A program made the position numbers and the translations under genes. DNA of 64,000 nt from Ciona savignyi. Its lineage: Eukaryota > Chordata > Ascidiacea > Phlebobranchia > Cionidae. This document shows positions 1 to 11,722 of the stretch, in pieces. The stretch spans positions 1,211,581-1,275,580 of the forward strand of contig CH003024.1 of NCBI GenBank assembly GCA_000149265.1. The letters run 5' to 3'. Within the stretch, counting starts at the first letter, position 1. Each line of letters opens with the position of its first letter. Under the pieces are notes generated by a model, which saw nothing but the letters and a program-made list of their open reading frames with translations, was not told where the DNA came from and ran no database searches.

Positions 1-120
1 TCTTTTTATTTTTGTAGGTGGGAAAAATAAGCATTGTAACAACCATCCACACATCAAAACCGTAGTAGAAAGTTAATTAATATTCTTCTCTCTCTGATCA
101 CCATATTCACCCTTTAGCAG

Positions 121-3100
121 CGCAAAGCAAGTGTGGCTTCATTGATAAGTGAGAGGGCAGAACATACTATCACCACTGTGGGTATGTTCAAGGTGAGTTT
201 TGTGGTAGTTCTTTCTTTATTAATGCATAGATATCTTTATTTCCATTGATCCTATGAATGGAACATATTACCAATTATTGAGCAATTATTGCTTAATCCA
301 TACATTGGATTTAACTAACTTCTGGGAAGTTCCTTGCACAAGCACACAATCCACTAGCAAGAAGCCGGTTTCGATCCAACAAACTTTAAACTGACTCCTG
401 ACACTTTAACTAACTAAGTAAACTGTCATCACCAGGGCAAATTAGTGACGGCAAAAATCCTAAATCGGAGAAAAGTTGAGTTGACCAAGAAATTCCTTAT
501 GGAATTAAAACATGTAAGTGGTATTAAGGAAGTATTAAAAAAATATATATATATGTATAGTTTTAATTTGTATATTTCTGTTTAGATGTGCAACAGTTGA
601 CTATTTTTAGTTAAGCCACTAAAAAACAAGATTTTATTTTTTTAAAACACATACACCATGATATAGGTTATAGTGCATTGGGTTTCAAACCCCAGCAAAA
701 TCCTGTTCGTTTTAACCCCCCCCCCCCCCCCCTAAAAAAACCCTCTCACCCAGATGCGCGATGTCACCCAAGACCACTTGACGAGATTTGAGGGGGCATG
801 TCTCGAACCCACCATATGCGTCCTCACTGAGTATTGCCCCAAGGGTAGCTTGAAGGACATTTTGCAAAATGAGGAAATTCATCTTGATTGGATGTTCAAG
901 TTCTCCCTGATGAACGACATCGTGAAAGGTGAAAACTTAAGGATGGGAGAGGAGGATATTCATGTTTTCCCGTGAATGGGAAAACCAAGGGGGTTAACAC
1001 ACATGCTATCGTCAGATCACCTCGCGCCCATCGTCGGGTTACCGGGGCTATTGCAGTGTGTTGTAATGTGTATGATTCACACATTCCTTCACTTTAGTAG
1101 AACCCATTAATCCGCTGGGTTCAGGCAATGTCTGTAAAGTGCCTTGCCCAAGGATACAACCGACTAGCTAGCGACCAGTATCGAACCAGAAACCTTTCGG
1201 CTTAAAGGCGCAGAACTAAACCACCAGACTAACCGGTTGGAGGATTTATCCCAATATGTACATCCCTTCTTCTCAGGAATGAGCTTCCTACACAGCAGTC
1301 CCATTCACTCCCATGGAAACCTGAAATCAAGCAACTGCGTCGTGGATTCCCGCTTCGTACTCAAGATCACCGACTACGGACTCTCAACTCTGAGAACGAT
1401 GTCGAAATATGAAGATTCTGACAACTTCTATGAAAGTAAGTGGGGTAGTAGGGGGAAGGTTAGGTGTGAAAACTCAAATATTGCCTTTGAAATGACACCC
1501 TATTTGTCGATAAACAACGCAATTATACGTTATTTAACTTATTCTCTCTCCCTCTCTCTCTTTTAACATCTTTAACATCTGAAAAGCCATACTTTTTTAC
1601 TAAAATGACGAGGTGTATGAAACATGTAACTTTATTTGATGTTTAATTCTATTTAACCTTAAAATCGTTATTTTTATTCTTGTATCTCCGATTTACCCTT
1701 CTAATACCCCCTATTCACCCTTTTTTTACCCCCAACAGAGAAATTATGGACTGCTCCCGAACTCCTTCGAAGCCCAATACCGCCACCCGAAGGATCGCAG
1801 CGTGGCGACGTCTACAGCTTCGCGGTCATCGTTCACGAGATCGCGCTGAGGAAAGGAACGTTCTACGTTGGCGGGATACACTTTGGGGGACGAGGTGATT
1901 CATCTTCTTTGTGTTTAAATATATTAGGATAAATTGGCATTTTTTAACATTATTTACTGGACCTTTTTTAAAAACGAAAAGGTTGTAGGATCGAAACTGG
2001 TTGTTAGCTAGTAGGTTGTGTCCTCGGGCAAGGCATTTAGCATTGCCGAAAGCCAGTGGAGTATTGGAGAATTAAAGTAAAACAGCAGCATCACTTTAAT
2101 TATATACAACACACTAAAATAGCTCCGGTAACTAGGCGGCAGACAAGATATGATTTGCCGATTTATAGTGCGCCCTTTGTGTTTTTAGATTTACGGGGAT
2201 AAAACATAAATATCCTATGCTAAATTAATCCACCTACCTTATAAACAGAAGGTTCTAAAAAGCAATACCTCTGATAACCCGACAGTGGGGCAAGAAAATC
2301 TGACGATTGATTGTGATAACCAAGATTGTGATAACCAGACGATTGAGTGTGAATAACCATGATTGTTACGATTGGGATAACCAAGGAAATCTGACGATTA
2401 ATTGTGATAACCACCTTCCCACCTGACTAGGAATCATCACGAAAGTACGAAACGGGTATTACCCTTACTTCCGCCCTCTACTGGATCATTCTGTGCTCTC
2501 GGAGGATTTGTGCCTCCTCCTTCAACGATGCTGGTCGGAGGATCCTTCGGAACGACCGGATTTCAACCAACTGAAAGATATCATCAAGAAGTTTAACAAG
2601 TGGGTGCATGGTTGTTTACCTCTGCATTTAATCTTCTTGTATCGCACATTACCCTCTTTTGTATCCTATTTGCCCACCTTGTACCCCGTATTTACCCTTT
2701 TTTTTGTACCCCCTATTCACCCTTCTTGAACCCCTCATTTACCCTATTTTGTCCGCAATAACGTTTTTTTAAACTATTGACCTTTCTTGTACCCCTTTTC
2801 GCCATCTTTTTGCCCCTGTTTACCCTCTTTTGTCCTCTATTCACCCTTCTCGTATCCCCTAATTACCCTTCTTGTACCTTCCAGTATCCCCTTAAGTTTA
2901 ACAAGAGGGTGTAAACTGTAAAGGTAGGTTATTCTGGCTCTCACTGTATAAATATAGCTTAGAGCTTGTTGTCCTGCCGAAAGGTTTTTGTATTTTAATC
3001 GTTGGCATCTCGTCAATTTTGTAGGACTACACAGTAAATGGAAGATTGGGACGTTTAGTGTAGAGTTATGGCAGGGGTTAAAGTTAGTTCGGTTTTTAAT

Positions 3101-6100
3101 CATTCGGTATCCCCTTATTAAGTGTACTCGGTATCTCATCTCGTCATGTAAGTGTACTCACCACAGAGAAAATGGAGGAAATCTGGTTGAAAATCTTCTC
3201 CACCGGATGGAGCAATACGCCAACAACTTGGAGGGATTGGTGGAGGAACGAACTGCTGCGTATTTGGAGGAAAAGAGGAAAGCGGATGAACTGCTTTATC
3301 AGATGCTGCCTGTGTAAGTGGGGGGATTAGGTTGTGTATGTTGGGTGTGTGTGGGGCGGGTGTAAGTGTGGGGAAGAGGGTATGTATATGGGGTGTGTGT
3401 GGGGGTGGAGGTGTATGTAGGGATGGTGTAAGTGGGGATGAGTGGTGAGTATGTGGGGAAAGATGTCTGAAGGGGTTGTAAGAGTTAATGGGCTGTGGTG
3501 TAAGCGGGGTGGGGGTGGGTCTGTGTAAGTGTGGGAGGTGTGGGTGTAAGTGGGGTGGGATTGGGTGTTTGTAAATGTGGGGGTGGGGGTGTAAGTGGGG
3601 TAAATGGTGGGTCTGTGTAGATGGGGGTGTAAGTGGGGGTGATGTGGAAGTGGAGGTGATGGTAAAGATGGTTTAAGGAATGATGGTGTATACGGCATTG
3701 GAGGGGTGTGAGGGGGTTTTGGTGTGGGTGAAGTGCTGTCAGTGTAGTATTAATGGTGGTTGTGTGAAGAGGGTGGTGCATGTCGGGTGATATTATAACA
3801 CGGACAATTGTAAGAGTTTACCTGACTTTGTTTACAGAATAACCATACAGTTACCCGTGTTATATCAGTCTTCATACCCCACCAATACAATAATTACACC
3901 AAGTCTTAAAAAATGACTTCAAACCGCATTCTTCCACATGTCTGTTACAACATCCGGCCGGTTGGTCTAGCGGTTAAGTGCGTCGCCTTTCAATCGAAAG
4001 GTTGGTGGTTCGAAAGTGGTCGCTAGCAAGTTGCTTGTGTCCTTAGGTAAGGCACTTTACGAACATTGCCTGAACCTTACGGATTAATGGCTTCCACCAA
4101 ATTGAAGGAATGTGTAAATCATATATAACACACTGCAATGGCTCCGGTACTTCGACGGTGGGCGCGAGGTGATCTGACGATTGCCCGTGTGTTAACCCCC
4201 TTGGTTTTCCCATTCACGGGGATAAACATGAATATCCTATCCTATCTTTAAAATCGATTTACACGGCCTCATTCCCAATGTATGTTACAACCTCTGCTTG
4301 CCACAGATCTGTAGTTGACAAGTTGAAGCGAGGAGTCCCAGTGGCGGCGGAGGCGTTCGAGAGCGTCACGATATTCTTCTCCGACATCGTTGGTTTCACG
4401 TCCATGTCGGCCACGTCGAGCCCGATGCAAGTGATCGACATGCTTAACGACCTTTACACCTTGTTTGACGCGATTATCGAGAATTTCGACGTTTATAAGG
4501 TGATGGGATGGATATGTATGTATATTATAGGATTATTGGGAAGAGACGGGGGCTAGCGAAAGATTACCTTGTAGTGATGTTTCTTGTAGTAAAAGAACAA
4601 CGAAATAATGAATTAAACACAACGTGGTTAAAACACAAGAAAAAGGCAAAGTCCGTTTCGGTTCATAAACCGTGACGTAGCCAGGTAGCTACAACCTCGC
4701 GATTACGGCATAAAGCGTTCTTACATGAGTATTGGTAAGATTACCTTGCGCCATCGTCGGGTTACTGAAGCTATTGCAGTGTTATATAGAATATCGGTTT
4801 TATCTACGTAAATGGGAAAACGCGGAGGTCCTATTACACGGCCAATCGCCAGATTACCTCGCACCCACCGTCTGGCCACCGGATCTAATGCAATGTGTTA
4901 ATTAAAACATTGCTTGAATTTTTGTTTAACCTAATAATTTACTGTGTCCAGGGGAAATTCGATAAATTCATTGCTATGATTATTAGCGTGCGCCTTGCTT
5001 CCTTTTGAACGTTAACTAATCAGTGGTATCACGTGTTCGCGCCTTCTTATCATACGAACGTGTGTTAAACTGTATAGCGAATTGGCAGCCGTAATTTGTA
5101 CGTATTAGCAAGCGTTGTATTCTGCTGTAGTTTTACTGGGTTTACGAACACAATATTGGGTACAAACTATCGGTCTTATACGCGAATTCTAAAATTGTTA
5201 CACAAGGACAGAACAGAATGGCTACCATATGCAGATTTCTGCTTTAAAAACGTTCTTATCAACAAACCCATCATGGGTTCGAAAATTAGCGTCGTCAAAG
5301 AAAATAAAAGGCAAATAAATGTAAATCTCTTTCAGGTTGAAACGATAGGAGACGCCTACATGCTGGTATCCGGTCTCCCAGTGCGTAATGGGATTCGACA
5401 TGCAGCCGAGATCGCTCGAACTTCGCTCGCTCTCTTGAAAGCCGTGAAAAACTTCAAAATGCGTCATCGACCCGGAGAGCAACTCAAACTGCGAATTGGG
5501 ATCCATTCTGGTGGGTTTGTGACGTCACAGTACTTTATTTCCTTTTTTTATCGGCTTTAGTTTTGAATCAAGGGTGGGCTAGTTGCTAAGGTCGTTATAT
5601 GTATCTGTCGCGTTAACCATTCGGCGGCCACACGACCGTACATACAGTGTACATTTTATTAGGAAAAATTAGGATTGAAATTCATTTTTATTTCCGTGAA
5701 TATATTCCGCGAGATGGCGCTGGTAATCTTTTGGTATTGATCATAAAAATTTAGAATAATCATGTTTATCTCCGTGAATGGGAAAACCAAGGGGGTTAAC
5801 ACACGGGAAATCGTTAGATCACCTTACACCCACCGTCGAGTTATCGGAGCTATTGCAATGTGTTGATTAAAACATTGTTGGTTTTGTTCAACCTAATAAT
5901 CCACTGGGTTCAGGCGATGTTCGCCAAGTACCTTGCCCAAGAAAACAGCCGACTGGTGTTTTGGCTGACTGTCCAACGAACAGCTGGACATCTTTTCTGT
6001 TTTCCAAATTTTTATTAAAGCACTTTATTTGTGTTTTTATCGTGGAAACAAAAAATATACTAAATTTGAACTAAAAACTCGATTCTGCTCAGATTTTTGC

Positions 6101-7325
6101 GGGCATGTCCGCTATATATTTAAAACTTTTACGATTTTTAATGGCTCGTTTATACGACTTTTCGTTTTGCCGTCCGCCCGTGTTTCGTTTTGCCATCTAT
6201 TTTACATATTCTATCGTTTGTACGATGTGTTATAATTTATTATATGCATAACCATGGCAAAAATGAATCGACCTCATTCCACCTCCACAGGTTCATGTTG
6301 CGCTGGAGTCGTCGGGCTAAAGATGCCGAGATATTGTTTGTTCGGAGACACAGTGAACACTGCGTCGAGGATGGAGTCAAACGCTCTGCGTATGTCGATT
6401 TCTTTTGTGTTTGGGGGGGGGGGGGGTCTTTTGTGTGTGGGGGGTGTGTCTTTTGTGTGTGGAGTCGTGGGGTGCTTTTTGTGTGTGGGGGGTGTTACGT
6501 GCATTTTGTACGGAAGAAGGGTCATGGGGTATCTTATGCTTATAGTCTAGAGTCTACACTCAAAACAAAAGGTTTCAGCGTTTATTATCACAGTACAGGC
6601 ATTATCAGAAATGGTATCATAAAATACAAATGATAGAAAATAATGACGTCACATGAAACACTAAATAATAAAGTACACCGTGTGCGTATGATCGAGACAT
6701 CGAGTTTTTATTCATGAATTTATTATTCTAAATGGCCCGGCAAAACAGTTTAGTGGATAAGAACTTTACCTACCAGTCGAAAGGTGTTGTCGTCGAGACT
6801 AATGACAGACTTGATTAAGCTATAGTTTTTTCGTGTCATTGCGCAAGGCACTTTAGCGAACATCGTTTGAACCCAGTGGATTATTGGGTTGTTTTAAAAT
6901 TTAAAAAACGTCTTTTCATGCACAATAAACTGATAAAGCTTTTGTAACCCGACAGTGGGCGAAAGGTTACCTGACTATTGCCACCCTGCACGTTTAAAAA
7001 GAAATCCCTATATAATAACACCGATTGCCTATAATACTATATAATAACACCCCTCTTTCCCCGTCCAGTGGGATAAACATGAATAATATCATTTCAATAA
7101 TTTTAACAGCTCTTACAATTCATATCATCTTTCCATCTTTATCTTTCAGCTCTGACAATCCACACTTCGCCTTCCACAAAAGAACTGCTGGACAAATTCG
7201 GCAGTTTCCTCACCCAGCCCCGCGGTGAGGTCGAAATGAAAGGAAAAGGAAAAATGAATACTTATTTTCTCATTGGGGAAAACCCCCTCATCGACGGCGA
7301 CAGCTTAATCGATCATATTTGTTAG
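121..7325 (+). CDS. Membrane receptor guanylate cyclase, natriuretic peptide receptor type (3' part of gene)
   Basis: Converts GTP to cGMP at the plasma membrane; the family is normally activated by an extracellular peptide. Exons, all phase-consistent: 121-192, 436-513, 754-928, 1277-1435, 1739-1894, 2431-2599, 3167-3313, 4307-4499, 5336-5510, 6291-6389, 7150-7325 (TAG stop). The first six encode the kinase-homology domain: VTAK lysine, HGNLKSSNC in place of an HRD loop, and DYG in place of DFG, as in natriuretic receptors, so it is a pseudokinase. Exon 7 is the dimerisation helix ([17 protein letters not shown]). Exons 8-11 are the cyclase: FSDIVGFT metal site, ETIGDAYM with the guanine-selecting Glu, [16 protein letters not shown] with the guanine-selecting Cys and catalytic Asn/Arg, and a [10 protein letters not shown] end. 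The extracellular domain and membrane helix lie outside the window. Resemblance is closest to NPR1/NPR2; the exact orthologue is not decided. Confidence 0.95.
717..732. repeat. Homopolymer C tract
   Basis: An uninterrupted run of C lies about 20 bp upstream of the splice acceptor of the guanylate cyclase exon at 754. It is part of the pyrimidine-rich 3' end of that intron. Confidence 0.9.
949..1240 (-). mobile_element. tRNA-derived SINE, family A
   Basis: This is an antisense copy: the tail (GGATATTCATG) comes first, and the tRNA-like head with inverted A-box ends in CCACCAGACTAACCGG. It fills most of the 348-bp intron between cyclase exons 754-928 and 1277-1435. The CTAAC at 229-233 past position 1000 is 44 nt from the 3' splice site. 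Confidence 0.85.
2636..2890. repeat. C/T-rich degenerate minisatellite
   Basis: Irregular units of roughly 25-30 bp of the type TACCCCCTATTCACCCTTCT are repeated in the intron after cyclase exon 2431-2599. Similar units occur just before the acceptor of exon 1739 (1681-1735). Confidence 0.75.
3314..3785. repeat. G/T-rich low-complexity minisatellite
   Basis: This intronic stretch is built from GTGGGGGTGTAAGTGGGG-like units with almost no C on the plus strand. It starts directly at the splice donor of cyclase exon 3167-3313, whose GTAAGTGGGG resembles the unit. Long open frames on the minus strand (His/Pro/Thr-rich) are artefacts of the composition. Confidence 0.85.
3953..4247 (+). mobile_element. 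tRNA-derived SINE, family A
   Basis: A near full-length copy. The tRNA-like head (CCGGCCGGTTGGTCTAGCGG, then GGTTCGAAA as B-box-like) is followed by a conserved body and a short ATCCTATCCTATC tail. It lies in an intron of the guanylate cyclase gene. Confidence 0.88.
5757..5951 (-). mobile_element. tRNA-derived SINE, family A, truncated
   Basis: Antisense partial copy beginning with the ATCATGTTTATCTCCGTG tail. It loses the tRNA-like head after the 'ccttgcccaag' segment. It lies in the intron between cyclase exons 5336-5510 and 6291-6389. Confidence 0.75.
6411..6500. repeat. Poly-G and TTTTGTGTGTGGGG repeats
   Basis: A G run of about 13 is followed by three or four copies of a unit like CTTTTGTGTGTGGGGGGTG, just after the donor of cyclase exon 6291-6389. 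It is low-complexity intron sequence. Confidence 0.85.
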
Positions 7326-7515
7326 CCGATGGGTTTTTATTTAAATCGCGCGCTTTTTTGTTTGATTTATATATATTTGCAAACACTGTGAACGCTTTTG
7401 CCGCAATTTCACAATTAAAAACGTTTATAAAGTCGTTGAAAACTGCAAAATGTTAGAACGAATAATAATAGCTTATTTGACCAGCATAAAATGTTAGATA
7501 ATGATTAAAAATGTG

Positions 7516-7629
7516 CGGTGGTGTGGCCAAATGGTTAACGTGACCGATGCATATACAGACTTCTAAACAAAAACAGTCTTAGAGACGAAACCATAATGGG
7601 TTCGAAACTATAAGCTATGTAAAAAAAAC
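7516..7629 (+). mobile_element. Short tRNA-derived SINE, family B
   Basis: A ~110-bp element: a tRNA-like A-box region (GTGTGGCCAAATGGTTAACG), a middle part with AAAACAGTCTTAG, a B-box-like GGGTTCGAAAC and a short A-rich 3' end. It is the first of three copies within 800 bp. Confidence 0.75.
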
Positions 7630-7641
7630 GCAATCTTGTAG

Positions 7642-7749
7642 GGTCGTGTGGCCAAATGTTTAACGCGACCGATACATATGCAAAAATTCTATACAAAAAC
7701 GGTCTTAGAAACGAGCTCATTACGTGTTCGAAACTCGACTCGGTAAAAA
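7642..7749 (+). mobile_element. Short tRNA-derived SINE, family B
   Basis: Same layout as the copy at 7516: GGTCGTGTGGCCAAATG at the start, AAAAACGGTCTTAG in the middle, GTTCGAAACTCG as B-box-like and CTCGGTAAAAA at the end. Confidence 0.78.
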
Positions 7750-8161
7750 TATATAAGCACCAGGCGGCGGATAAGATACCATTATTATAGATAAGGAGGT
7801 GTAGATAAGCGCGCGCTATTTGAAAAAAGATCAGATCATTAATTTATAAGAGATATATAATTCATCATTACAGCATTGTCAGTCTCTTACTTAAATAGAA
7901 TTTTAATGTTATCGTTAATAATTTATTTCTTAGGTTCTTTAAATCCGTCAGGCCACTTGAGATAATGCAGTGTACTGGTACCTATATATATACTAAATCT
8001 GTTAAAGACGAGCGAATCATGGGTTTGAAACTTAGCCGGGTTTAAAAATATGAGATCAGTATGTGATTAGTTTTTTTACCCATCCAACCACTAGGATAAA
8101 GCGACAACCAGTACGTGATTTGCCCTTTGATACAGACGAAGAATTAGCGTGTGGTATGTAC

Positions 8162-8273
8162 GGTCGTTGCGCCTTATGGTTAACGCGACCGATACATGTA
8201 CCACCTTCATAAAAAACGGTGTAAGGGACAACCCCATTATGAGTTTAAACCTTAACCCGGTAAAAAAACAACT
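8162..8273 (+). mobile_element. Short tRNA-derived SINE, family B, diverged
   Basis: GGTTAACGCGACCGATACAT and a terminal CCCGGTAAAAA match the family B consensus. The A- and B-box-like segments are diverged. Confidence 0.65.
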
Positions 8274-11200
8274 ATAATCTGATACTGGTTTGTCATACTG
8301 ATACTAGACTAGTGGACATTTTGCTTCTTAATCCTTTTTATTACCTAGATTTGAAAAACAGTGGGTAGGGTAAGAGGACATTGTCTGGAACCAGTGGATT
8401 AAGAGTTGTTCTAAATAGAGCGTTTTGATGATGAAAGAGCGTCTTGAGAATATTCAACACGCTGCAATTGTTCCGGTATCCCAACAGTGGCAGCGAAAGG
8501 ACGCTTCCACACGTATTCATAAAGTGATTCGACGATTGCCCGTGTTACAACGCCCCTTGCGTTTTCCGATTCAGAATTATAAAACATATGGATATCATGT
8601 TTCCCATATTGACTCTAAAATTACAAAATTCGGTATGAAAGACATTTTTCCGGGTGTTGAAGTTTGTACTTTTTGCTTTTTGAATACCATCAAAGGATTA
8701 ATACAGTTTTTGTCCAGCCCATTAAAACAATACTCTACCCTTGGTTATTATCCTATCGATTGGCACAATCTACTTTGGATATATCATATATGATACCGTC
8801 TGGTGTTAAACCCTGCTTGTTTCGGTTAACGGTCCCAAGTACTGCAGGTTTAACGACAACCTACCGTACAAATATTAGGCTATATCAAAGCAAATATTAT
8901 AAGGCTATTATTAAAAAGCGTGGTAGCTAAGAAACGGGGAACACACTACATACGCAAATTATTAAAATCTCGTTTGATGTGTCACAAAAGGAAAGTAAAA
9001 AAACGGTGATTTACGCCACCCCATCATATACGCACACTGCTAAAAATAACTTGAACTGACTCACTACATGAAGTGTGTGTAGTAATGAATACGTCCGTTC
9101 TTAAAAATCTGTTGGACAAAAGGGTTTTGGGTGACAGTTTACTGTTTATTTGAAATTCGATATCGCTAAGGTGAAACCTGCTGTTTTAGGCGCCAATTTC
9201 TTTCTGTCCGTTATCGCGTCAGGGTAAAACGAAACTGGTTCAAGCAAGTCTATACATTCCTATTAGCGACAGCTTTATGAATGCCGATATCAATTTGTTT
9301 GTTTCGTGCCATATTCTATTTTCGTTAAGGACATGTCAAAGATTTCGCCACCCATTCATAACAAATGATATATCATATTTCACTTTCGCCATATTTCTGT
9401 GTGCCTGAAGTGTTCAACTTTACCATATTTCGCCACTCAAGTCAAGGCGTTGGTTAGCAGCGAAGCGTAAATTCTAGTTTAAATTTTCAGCATCTACTAT
9501 TTGTTATTATGTGTCTATGGATGTTACCAACCTGATTAGTTAGCGTAGAAACACAGAGATAAGATAGTTTATTTAGGCAGTTAGTTATTCATTTTACATT
9601 ATATTTGTTTTAATAATATAAAAAGCAAGTGAACAAGTGTATTTTAAGAATGTTAACCGTTGTATACTTTAAGACTATTATATATACGAAGTCCTTTCAA
9701 AAAGAATGTCAAATGAATGATTTATAAATTTGCTTGTCAAGTACGAAGCTATGAAAGTCCTTACTTTACCGTTACATACGTACGTAGTTTTGTCAAGTCT
9801 AGGCGTATAGCAGTACCGGTTTTTAATTTCACCATGTATAGATGTATGAAGAATAATTGTAATTGTATATTTTATTGGTTAAAGACAGTTTAGTTAGTAT
9901 ATTTTATCACCTTCAATCTTTATTATATTAAAATAGAATACAGTTATGTAAAACTAAAAAGGGAAGCAGGAAAAAAAACTGCAATGTCAGTAAATACATA
10001 CATATTGTAAAACAGGAACAAAAAAGTAAGTGTTTAATGTTAAATCCTACATTACAAGTTAAAGCAAAACAAATGCCAATTATTTAAGTAGGCCTAGCAT
10101 GGTAAAAGCAGAAAATTATGGTTAGCAAACCTTAGCTATTTGTTTTGTCTTCTAATATGTGGTTGTGGCTGATATGTCTGTTTTTATAATGGAATACTAA
10201 CAAGTAGAAATATGGTTTCGACCTCAAGGGGTTAAAAAATTCTATGTAAACCACAATTCCATTCCAGTAACTTATTTTGGTTCGTAATTATTAGTTATTA
10301 GCCGTCTTTATATACAGATTTATATTTTATCAAATAATTTAAATTTTTTGTTAAAAAATTTTCCGTTTAAATAGATCGATATGTATTAATGGCATAATCA
10401 AATAAATCTCTTTGTTTGCTTTATGACCATTTTAATCGCGCGCATTATTTGAAAATCTTTAACGTATTTAGGCAAACATCAAGTGCTTTGTGTATCATGC
10501 TATTTTGTCTCCTGGTAAAGCGTTTGTAAATAGATTACATCACAGAATTCGGATTTTGTTTTGTTGTTACAGCCTGGCCAGTTTGAAAACATATGTCAGT
10601 TTACTGTAAAATTCTGTATGGGTTTGGGTTGTATTTTTTGTATTTTTTAATGTAAGAAAGAATGAATTTCAGGCTAAGAATTGAGGTGCAGCCTGCATGC
10701 CTCTATGTATAACCCTGATAGGTTAGAGATGGAAATGGCAGCACAAGGTCCTACATGCTGGCAGATTTCTACTTTAAATGGTCACAGAATCTTTATTATC
10801 AGAAGTGTAAAACAAATGATAGTAATTCAAACAAAAAAAAGTAAAAAAGAAGAAATATTTTGATGACGATACCATTTAAACGCTCTTGAGTGCTATCAAC
10901 CATTAAAAAATACAAGAATCTTATTTTTTGTACCCATGATTCAGTGTCTTCAAATGAGTTGTTATAAATCACTTAATGGCCAACCACTTTTAGCGCTCCA
11001 GTGCCAAGTGCCTTCTCAGTTATTGAATCATCTGTGTCTCACAAGTAGAAACATGGCAATTGTACAACAGGCGTAAATTAGTGTTGTAAGATACCCTTAG
11101 CAATAAGCGCAGACTCTAATACAGTCAACGTTTGCCGGTCTATATATATAATATTTTTAACATATTGCTTTTATATTTAAAAAATACTTCAGAAAATATT

Positions 11201-11339
11201 TTTACAAAGATAAAAGTATTTTGTCAGTATTAACTTCATTATTTCTATTTACAGTTTTAGGTACAGATAGCTAAAACCAAATATTCCTATTCATGCCGAT
11301 TCTTTTACACTGAGATCGTGCCCTAGCTAATATTGTTAT

Positions 11340-11575
11340 AAATATAAGAGTAATCAGTGTTTGGTTTACATTATTTTCCAGTTACACTTAAGTACGGAAG
11401 CCACATAAAAGTATATTAGTCAGTATTTACGTTATTTTCCAGTTACAGCTGTTTAAATATGGAAGCCATATAAAAGTTAATTAATCAATATTTACATTAT
11501 TTTCCAGTTACAGGTTTAAATATGGAAGCCATATAAAAGTATATTAATCAGCATTTGCATTATTTTTATTTACAT
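11340..11575. repeat. ~70-bp tandem repeat upstream of STK17
   Basis: About three copies of a unit carrying TTATTTTCCAGTTACA, then ATATGGAAGCCATATAAAAG, then a TTAATCAGTATTTAC-like segment. Each unit contains an acceptor-like TTTTCCAG and a TATA-like ATATAAAAG. The array ends about 150 bp before the STK17 start codon. Confidence 0.8.
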
Positions 11576-11722
11576 TACATTTCTTTTCTACTTAGAAGGT
11601 ACGGTACACAAAAGTATATTTTAGTATTTATTTTATTATTTTCAATTACAGTTCTAGTTACCGGTAGCTAAAACCAACTATATCAAAGTGGAATTGTGTG
11701 GTTTTAATAGTGGAGTTCAAGA

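Larger units (their letters stand above)
7326..11722. other. Intergenic region between guanylate cyclase and STK17
   Basis: No coding exon was recognised on either strand. The region holds diverged SINE pieces: small tRNA-derived copies at 7516-7629, 7642-7749 and 8162-8273, and a decayed family A piece near 8390-8580 that accounts for an apparent 122-codon reading frame. The remainder is AT-rich unique sequence. The last 400 bp contain a ~70-bp tandem repeat upstream of the STK17 start. Confidence 0.7.

Noticed and set aside
3327-3781. Minus-strand frames rich in His, Pro and Thr (98-123 codons)
   Set aside because: Low-complexity G/T-rich intron sequence; no conserved domain, and located inside the guanylate cyclase gene.
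8425-8930. Frames of 122 and 88 codons upstream of STK17
   Set aside because: The first begins in a decayed family A SINE (the IQHAAI...PVSQQW pattern recurs wherever the SINE is read in this frame); no homologous domain was seen.
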